Of a stretch of 64,000 nucleotides of DNA, positions 8,457-18,000 are shown piece by piece. How positions within the stretch are numbered: position 1 is the stretch's first letter; every line of letters starts with the position of its first letter. A program made the position numbers and the translations under genes. The DNA lies in NCBI RefSeq assembly GCF_963681195.1, contig NZ_OY808998.1, positions 248,001-312,000 on the forward strand, in the 5' to 3' direction. Source of the DNA: Vibrio sp. 16. GTDB taxonomy: Bacteria; Pseudomonadota; Gammaproteobacteria; Enterobacterales; Vibrionaceae. The notes beneath the pieces were generated by a model that saw only the letters and a list, made by a program, of their open reading frames with translations, was not told where the DNA came from and searched no databases.

Positions 8457-9062
8457 TTAGTCACCAAAGTGATAACGAAGGTTTGCACTAAACGTTGTTA
8501 CGTCATTCACATCGATAAAGTATCTTGTGATCTGCCAACCAGCACTCCAGCGTTCAGCAAACTGATAATCCAGCCCCAAACCAACATAAGGGTCAATGCC
8601 ATCGTCACTGCTCTTAATCGTTTCTCCCTGATACTCGCTCTTGTAGTCAACCTCCCAAGCAAAGCCACCCACAATCGCATTAACGCTAGCATTGTTTTCA
8701 TGAAAAAGTTTGTATTGGATATCTAATGCAAACCCTTTTGCCAGTACTGGTGTCACTTTCGCGACACGAGCATGATATTCTGATGGAGGAAGACTCACAT
8801 CGTGATCCAGAGTTGCACTGCCTTCGCCAAGGTCAAGGTAACGACCCGATATAGCCCAGCGATCGGCAAACTGGTAACCCAAACCAAAAGACCACATTAT
8901 ATCGGTACTGTCCTGACTCTGCAGAAATTCATCGTACGCCGATGATCGACCGTCCGCCAGACTCATACCTACATCACCATTGACAAACCAGCTAGCCTGA
9001 CTAGTGAAACAGATCAAAGAGAGAAAGCCCCCTAAAAACACTCGACCACAATGTCGCATCAT
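8457..9062 (-). other. C-terminal outer-membrane beta-barrel module, possible separate ancestral ORF
   Basis: From MMRHCGRVFLGGFLSLIC the sequence looks like a fresh signal peptide with a cleavage-like TSQASW, followed by about 180 residues with eight-strand barrel character: FGLGYQFADRWAISGRY, GLGLDYQFAERWSAGWQ and a terminal NLRYHFGD. It resembles small OmpA/OmpW/AcfA-like proteins. It is in the same frame as the giant protein, directly after the GlyGly-CTERM-like tail, with no stop codon between. ATGs at 9062 and 9059 could initiate separately, but no good SD is visible. Confidence 0.6.
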
Positions 9063-12000
9063 ACTCAACATGCCTAACAACAACACGACTGTAACTCCTA
9101 AACTACCGCCACCGGCACTGTTACTGACTTTACTACCCGCTGTTGGGGTAACGTTCACTGTTACATCTGCATACGCGGTACCGCCATTCCCATCGCTCAC
9201 GCCATAGCGAATTGTATCGGTACCATAAAAGCCTTGCGCAGCACGATAAACAACTTGGTTTTGTTCAATTGACACGCTGCCGAAGGTCGCCGTAGCACTT
9301 ACTACCGATAAAGTGTCGTTATCTGCGTCGCCATCATTACTTAGTACATCAACGGTTACTGAACTATTCAACGCTACATACACATTGTCATTCACTGCAT
9401 TAGGGAGTGTATTGCTCGATGTTGTTGCCACACCGCCTGGATCAACAATCGTCCCATTTTCAATTCCATCATCATCGTTCGGGCCCCCATCTTGCACCGT
9501 TAACTGTACGCACCAATGACCCTCTGTGAGTCCTCTGCTCCAACTTTCATCTCCTGGAGGAGGGCAGTAACCCGCTTCCCCTTGTGTCGATGAAACAAAG
9601 TTTTCACTGTTCGTAACAAAGTCAATCCAACCAAGGTTATCTCGATACTTGCGATATATTGCACTCGCAGGAATAGGTAGGCGTTGTGGGAAGACGATTT
9701 GATATGTCTGTCCCGGAGTCGGTAACCCGTACGCAACGAAATCGAAGATACCGCCAATATTACGAGCTTCTAAGTCATCACTCAGCTCGTTATTCAGAAG
9801 TAGTAGTCCCCCCGTTTCGTTGCTCGCAAGAGTAATACCTTTGCGCAAACAAACGCCCGGTTCTCCTTCCACCAAGTAGTGGTGAGATTCCAAAGCCTGC
9901 TCTTGTACTACGTTACACTCGCTAATGGCATCTTGGTAATCAGGAATACCATCATTATCGCTGTCACCTAACCCCTCTTCGACATCAGGAATAAGGTCAC
10001 CGTCACTGTCTTGACCGCTGACTAAAGTTTCAAGCTGTTCCACGACTTCGATATACACATCACGGGTAACAACTGCCGATGCACTGTCGGTCACTTCAAC
10101 TTGAATTCGATAGATACCGGCTTCTAGTGATTCAGGGCTAAACACGAACTGCGTTGCATCATTACTGATGTTTGCGAGCTGCGCATTATCGTTGATCCAG
10201 CGGTAGCTGTGACTGTCTCCCTGGTTTGCGTCTGTGACTGTTGTCGTAACAGTTACCACTTGGTCACTGTTCTCGATGATTGAACGAGTCTGATCATTTT
10301 GGCTGACCGATACGCTCACCTCTGGAGCAATATTACTCTCAGATATGGTCAGTGTGTAGCTCGACTTACTACCAAGGTTCATACTGTCAACTAAACTGAT
10401 CACCAAGGTTTCAATCCCTTCGTTCACACTGTCATCATTCACCGCAAACTCTATATAGCCTTCTGTTCCATGGCTTATCACTACCTGTCCATTAGTGAGG
10501 CTATGGTCTGAAGCGTCTGCACTACCACTGACGGTATAGTCGACGCTCACCGGATAGCTCGGCGCTTCACCATTAAGATAGACACCTACACGATGAGTCG
10601 AGCCTTCTGTAGTAATGTCATCTTTACCTATTGTGATTAATGGATTCACCGTTACCAGTTGACTGTCTCGCCCTTCGTTACCCTCAGCATCAGTCGCACG
10701 CCAGTAAACAGTATGCAACCCTGGTTCAAAAAAGCTGTCGCTGTCAATCAAAGATACAGGTAGCGCATTACCCTGGCTGTCAATAGCAGTGGCAACACCT
10801 AGGTTGACTTTGGTAAATAGCCCCGTCGCGTTCACCGTGATATCCGCAGCCGCTGTTACCACAGGCGCTTTAGTACTCGATGGTTCAATGATGACTATCG
10901 CTTCACCTGTTGCACTGCCACCATTTCCATCAACGATGCCATAACGTAGGTTTACCAAACCGATATGTGTCGTCGTCAGCGTGATTGCACCTTCACTGAT
11001 ACTTGTGCTTCCTTGATCAGTGGATACCCAGCTCAGTGCCATGACATCCCCATCATCCACGTCGATGTCGTTCTGCAATACATCTAAGGTGTAAATCCCA
11101 TTCTCCGTAACAGGGAAAGTAAAGCGATCATTTTCGGCCACAGGCCCATCATTCACGTTCGTCACGACCAGACTAAACGCAGGTAAGCTCGAGGTTATCT
11201 GGCCATCCGACACGCTGATAACAATACCTGCCGTCGTGCCCACATGCGCATTCTTTGGTGTACCGCTTAACTCACCCGTCACTGTATCAAAGCTTGCCCA
11301 AGATGGTTTATTGGTGATGCTGAATGACAGTGTATCGATTTCAATATCATTCGCTAATGGCGTAAATCGATACGCACTGTCTTCCTCGACTGTTGTAGTT
11401 GGTGTACCACTTATCGTTGGAGCGTCATTAACGCTACCCACTACCACCACAGAAGTCGCAGTGCTACCATCGTCTGTATCGCTTGGGGTTACCATCAGAA
11501 CCACATTCCCGTTACTGTTAGCTGCCGAGGTATAATGAATCTGATTTGTTCCATCTAACCAAAGGTTAATATCCTCTGCTGCGCCAGTTAGCATGACACT
11601 GGCTGTACCTGAACCACTCACGGTGACACCATTAGTGACTCCGTTACCACCGGCAACAGTCAAGCGACCACTGGATACCTGGAATACCAATGTGACCTCG
11701 TCACCTTCGGCATCGCTAACGACAATAGCACTTAAATCAATGTTGCTGATCTCATCTTCTATTGCAGCAAAGCTAGGCACCAACCCAGTGATCACTGGTA
11801 CATCATTTATCTCGGCCACCGCCACTGTAGATGACACCGATAGCGCTGCCGTATTGATGTTGTCACCGCTACTCTCACCACTGTCGGTCAACGCCACCAA
11901 TGTTACTACTCTGGGCTTGTCCACACTTGGGTGATCGCTGCTATGGAAATAAGTGATCCCATTAACCAGAGCCTGCAGTTGCACTTGAGTCAAACTCATA

Positions 12001-15000
12001 CCCGATAACGTGATGGTCGATGTTTGCTCCGTATTCACCACGCTATATGCCAAATTACGGGTAGAGGTCATACCGTTAGCGTTACTGCCTAACTCCAGTA
12101 ACGTACCATCAATAGTCAACACCTCTTCACTAGCATCAATTACATTGCTGACAGTCAATACCAGTCCTGTAAAAGTCTGCCCATTTTCTATTGTGCTAGC
12201 TGCCGCCTGGTTGAACAGTAACACTGCCTCTGCGTTTTCTGTGTAAGTTGAGTTGAGCGCTGATGCCTTGAGGGTTGGTGCATCATTGATAGCCACCAAA
12301 GTTACGTTCGACGCTAGGGCCAAGGTCGCTGTTGCATTTTCACTACCACTGTCTGTGACCGCTGCAATAGTGACCACGCGACGAATATCAACGCTAGGAT
12401 CCTCACTGCCGTTTAGGTAGCGAATACCATTGACTAAGTCCTGGAATGCTTCTTCAGTTAAAGTGGCTCCGTTAAAGGAGACTGTCGCTATGTTATCGAC
12501 TAGTGATACTACAAAATCAAACTCACCCACAGAGCCCGTTTGCCCATGGTTCAATGCAACAGAGTGACCAGATACCATTAAGGCTTCTTCACTTGTATCG
12601 CTGACATTGCTAACAGTCAGAACGAATCCAACTAAAGACTGATCACTTTCCACGGTGCTGACGTCACTCCCTTGATACAGAGCTACCGCTTCACCACCTT
12701 CGATAAAGGTTGGGTTTGTGACGGTCACGGTAAGGGTTGGTGCATCATTGCGACCTGTTACGGTAGTGGTCACCTCATTCGTGCCGGTACTGTTGTCTTC
12801 CCCATCGTTAAAGGTAAAGCTGAGTACAATCGAACTTGCGGGCTCATTCGCCTCATTCTGGTACGTGATATTTTGAAGTACGCCATTAACCATTGCGGTG
12901 GTCGCATTGCTGTTGAAGGTCAGTACTAGTGTCCCACTAGAGTTACGAGTGACTGTTCCCACAATAGTTCCATTGTAGGTTAGCGCTCCTCCTTCAGTCA
13001 GCACTCCTAAATTGCCATGATTCGCAAATAGGTCGTTAGCATTAGCGCCACCTTTACGTTCAATGGTCAATGTCGCACCGTCGTAATTGCCAGCACCACC
13101 GCTAAGAGCATCCAACTCTGCATCACTGACGGAGGCATCACTGTCAATCACGACTGGTGAACCGTCTTCAGTAAACTCCGGTGTCGCATCTAGGTTCGAG
13201 AAAACAGGCGGTGTATTCACTTTACCTGTCATGTCTTCGCTAATAGCCAACGTTAGCTCGCCAGAGGTGGCTTTTAAATTAAAGACCTCACTAATTAAGC
13301 CCGAAGCGGTATAGGTCAGTTGCAGAGCAGTAAACGTCGCGACACCATTGTCAGGAGCAATCGTGACCGTCGCGCTACTCGCATCGGTGTCTCCGGTGAC
13401 CGTCATGATCGCAGACCCTGCCCCATTCACTTCTGAAAGCGTAATGCCTGTCACATAGTCACTGTCCACCACATTGAGGGCATCTCTCGCCGAGATCACT
13501 GGGACCGTGGTCAAACTGGTCGCTTCGGCCGTTTTCACGGAAAGCGGCGCCGGTTGTGTCTCAAAGACCAACTGAGTCGCCACCACATCCGCGATCACGG
13601 CATTCGCCGCCACCGAGGCCAAATCACTGCCGACGCCATCTTGATCGTTGGCCGTGACCGTAAAGCTTTGCTGATCAGCCGTTGCGCTGTAGGTCAGCGC
13701 CGTGAACGTGGCCACCCCATTGACCGCGGCCACCGAGTCGCCCGACAGCGTGCCGTCGCTGGCTTCGGTAAGAGTGACGGTCTCCGTAAAGTCCACGTCA
13801 GTGTTACCGAACGCATCTTGCGCCCGCACAATCGGCTGAGTGGTTAACGCTGAGCCCGAGACCGAGCCAGCCGGTTGCGTGGTAAAGGCCAGCGCTGTCG
13901 CCGTCACCTCCAGCGTGGTGCCACTGCCGTTGTTGACGGCGGTTGTCGCCCCAAATTGGGTGTTGCTGCCGCTGACCGTCACATCAGTGTCACCATCCAG
14001 GCTGAGCAGAAGCGTATTGCCCTCGGTGATGCCGGTGTTGTCATGGTAGTAAGCGTTTAAGGTGTACACCTCCGACGCCCCATCGGCCACCGAAATCGAC
14101 AAGCCTGAGAAGGTAAGCGTATCGGCGCTGGCGTTATACACGCCCGTCACGTTGGTCGCGTCCGGACCACTTAAGCGGTAAGAGATCTTCGCTCGCTGCG
14201 CATCCGAAGCCGTCCCTGCCACATTGACGACAATCTGTGACACTTCAAGAGGGAAGCCGTCCGCGGTGCCCCCATCGGTTAACGTGAAATCAAACAGGTC
14301 AACCGCTTCACCGGTTGTATCGGCGGTGGTTGGCAGCCCCACAGGCTCACTGACGCCCGATGCGGCGGTTAAGCTGGCGTCGTTGTCGGCAACGATCGCC
14401 GTGAGTGGGCTACTGTCCACTGAGGTTAAGCCGCCTGAGCTGGCCCGTATGTTGAAAGATTCACTGCTTCCACCTGAAGCGGTATAGGTCAGTTGCAGGG
14501 CAGTAAACGTCGCGACACCATTGTCAGGAGTAACCGTGACCGTCGCATTACTCGCATCGGTGTCTCCTGTGACCGTCATGATCGCAGACCCTGCCCCATT
14601 CACTTCTGAAAGCGTAATGCCTGTCACATAGTCACTGTCCACCACATTGAGGGCATCTCTCGCCGAGATCACTGGGACCGTCGTCAAACTGGTCGCTTCG
14701 GCCGTTTTCACGGAAAGCGGCGCCGGTTGTGTCTCAAAGACCAACTGAGTCGCCACCACATCCGCGATCACGGCATTCGCCGCCACCGAGGCCAAATCAC
14801 TGCCGACGCCATCTTGATCGTTGGCCGTGACCGTAAAGCTTTGCTGATCGGCCGTTGCGCTGTAGGTCAGCGCCGTGAACGTGGCCACCCCATTGACCGC
14901 GGCCACCGAGTCGCCCGACAGCGTGCCGTCGCTGGCTTCGGTAAGAGTGACGGTCTCCGTAAAGTCCACGTCAGTGTTGCCGAACGCATCTTGCGCCCGC

Positions 15001-18000
15001 ACGATCGGCTGAGTGGTTAACGCTGAGCCCGAGACCGAGCCAGCCGGTTGCGTGGTAAAGGCCAGCGCTGTCGCCGTCACCTCCAGCGTGGTGCCACTGC
15101 CGTTGTTGACGGCGGTTGTCGCCCCAAATTGGGTGTTGCTGCCGCTGACCGTCACATCGGTGTCACCATCCAGGCTGAGCAGAAGCGTGTTGCCCTCGGT
15201 GATGCCGGTGTTGTCATGGTAGTAAGCGTTTAAGGTGTACACCTCCGACGCCCCATCGGCCACCGAAATCGACAAGCCTGAGAAGGTAAGCGTATCGGCG
15301 CTGGCGTTATACACACCCGTCACGTTGGTCGCGTCCGGACCACTTAAGCGGTAAGTGATCTTCGCTCGCTGCGCATCCGAAGCCGTCCCTGCCACATTGA
15401 CGACAATCTGTGACACTTCAAGAGGGAAACCGTCCGCGGTGCCCCCATCGGTTAACGTGAAATCAAACAGGTCAACCGCTTCACCGGTTGTATCGACGGT
15501 GGTTGGCAGCCCCACAGGCTCACTGACGCCCGACGCGGCGGTTAAGCTGGCGTCGTTGTCGGCAACGACCGCCGTGAGTGGGCTACTGTCCACTGAGGTT
15601 AAGCCGCCAGAGCTGGCCCGTATGTTGAAGGATTCACTGCTTCCACCTGAAGCGGTATAGGTGGCCTGTAACCCCGTATAGGTGGCCACCCCAAAGGCCG
15701 GCGTAATCGATACTGTGGCGGCGCTGCCATCCGTATCTCCGGTCCCCGTCATCACGATAGTGCCCGCTCCATTCACTTCTGAAAGCGTAATATCCGTTGT
15801 ATAGCCCGTGTCTACAACGCCGACGCTATCTTGCGCAGATACGACGGGCACGGTGGTAAAACTGGTCGCTTCGGCCGTTTTCACGGAAAGCGGCGCCGGT
15901 TGTGTCTCAAAGACCAACTGAGTCGCCACCACATCCGCGATCACGGCATTCGCCGCCACCGAAGCCAAATCACTGCCGACGCCATCTTGATCGTTGGCCG
16001 TGACCGTAAAGCTTTGCTGATCAGCCGTTGCGCTGTAGGTCAGCGCCGTGAACGTGGCCACCCCATTGACCGCGGCCACCGAGTCGCCCGACAGCGTGCC
16101 GTCGCTGGCTTCGGTAAGAGTGACAGTCTCCGTAAAGTCCACGTCAGTGTTACCGAACGCATCTTGCGCCCGCACAATCGGCTGAGTGGTTAACGCTGAG
16201 CCCGAGACCGAGCCAGCCGGTTGCGTGGTAAAGGCCAGCGCTGTCGCCGTCACCTCCAGCGTGGTGCCACTGCCGTTGTTGACGGCGGTTGTCGCCCCAA
16301 ATTGGGTGTTGCTGCCGCTGACCGTCACATCGGTGTCACCATCCAGGCTGAGCAGAAGCGTGGTGCCCTCGGTGATGCCGGTGTTGTCATGGTAGTAAGC
16401 GTTTAAGGTGTACACCTCCGACGCCCCATCGGCCACCGAAATCGACAAGCCTGAGAAGGTGAGCGTATCGGCGCTGGCGTTATACACGCCCGTCACGTTG
16501 GTCGCGTCCGGACCACTTAAGCGGTAAGAGATCTTCGCTCGCTGCGCATCCGAAGCCGTCCCTGCCACATTGACGACAATCTGTGACACTTCAAGAGGGA
16601 AGCCGTCCGCGGTGCCCCCATCGGTTAACGTGAAATCAAACAGGTCAACCGCTTCACCGGTTGTATCGACGGTGGTTGGCAGCCCCACAGGCTCACTGAC
16701 GCCCGACGCGGCGGTTAAGCTGGCGTCGTTGTCGGCAACGACCGCCGTGAGTGGGCTACTGTCCACTGAGGTTAAGCCGCCAGAGCTGGCCCGTATGTTG
16801 AAGGATTCACTGCTTCCACCTGAAGCGGTATAGGTGGCCTGTAACCCCGTATAGGTGGCCACCCCAAAGGCCGGCGTAATCGATACTGTAGCGGCGCTGC
16901 CATCCGTATCTCCGGTCCCCGTCATCACGATAGTGCCCGCTCCATTCACTTCTGAAAGCGTAATATCCGTTGTATAGCCCGTGTCTACAACGCCGACGCT
17001 ATCTTGCGCAGATACGACGGGCACGGTGGTAAAACTGGTCGCTTCGGCCGAGTTTACTGAAAGCGGTGCAGGTTGTGTCTCAAAGACCAACTGAGTCGCC
17101 ACCACATCCGCGATCACGGCATTCGCCGCCACCGAGGCCAAATCACTGCCGACGCCATCTTGATCGTTGGCCGTGACCGTAAAGCTTTGCTGATCAGCCG
17201 TTGCGCTGTAGGTCAGCGCCGTGAACGTGGCCACCCCATTGACCGCGGCCACCGAGTCGCCCGACAGCGTGCCGTCGCTGGCTTCGGTAAGAGTGACGGT
17301 CTCCGTAAAGTCCACGTCAGTGTTACCGAACGCATCTTGCGCCCGCACAATCGGCTGAGTGGTTAACGCTGAGCCCGAGACCGAGCCAGCCGGTTGCGTG
17401 GTAAAGGCCAGCGCTGTCGCCGTCACCTCCAGCGTGGTGCCACTGCCGTTGTTGACGGCGGTTGTCGCCCCAAATTGGGTGTTGCTGCCGCTGACCGTCA
17501 CATCGGTGTCACCATCCAGGCTGAGCAGAAGCGTGTTGCCCTCGGTGATGCCGGTGTTGTCATGGTAGTAAGCGTTTAAGGTGTACACCTCCGACGCCCC
17601 ATCGGCCACCGAAATCGACAAGCCTGAGAAGGTAAGCGTATCGGCGCTGGCGTTATACACACCCGTCACGTTGGTCGCGTCCGGACCACTTAAGCGGTAA
17701 GAGATCTTCGCTCGCTGCGCATCCGAAGCCGTCCCTGCCACATTGACGACAATCTGTGACACTTCAAGAGGGAAGCCGTCCGCGGTGCCCCCATCGGTTA
17801 ACGTGAAATCAATCAGGTCAACCGCTTCACCGGTTGTATCGGCGTTGGTTGGCAGCCCCACAGGCTCACTGACGCCCGATGCGGCGGTTAAGCTGGCGTC
17901 GTTGTCGGCAACGATCGCCGTGAGTGGGCTACTGTCCACTGAGGTTAAGCCGCCAGAGCTGGCCCGTATGTTGAAGGATTCACTGCTTCCACCTGAAGCG

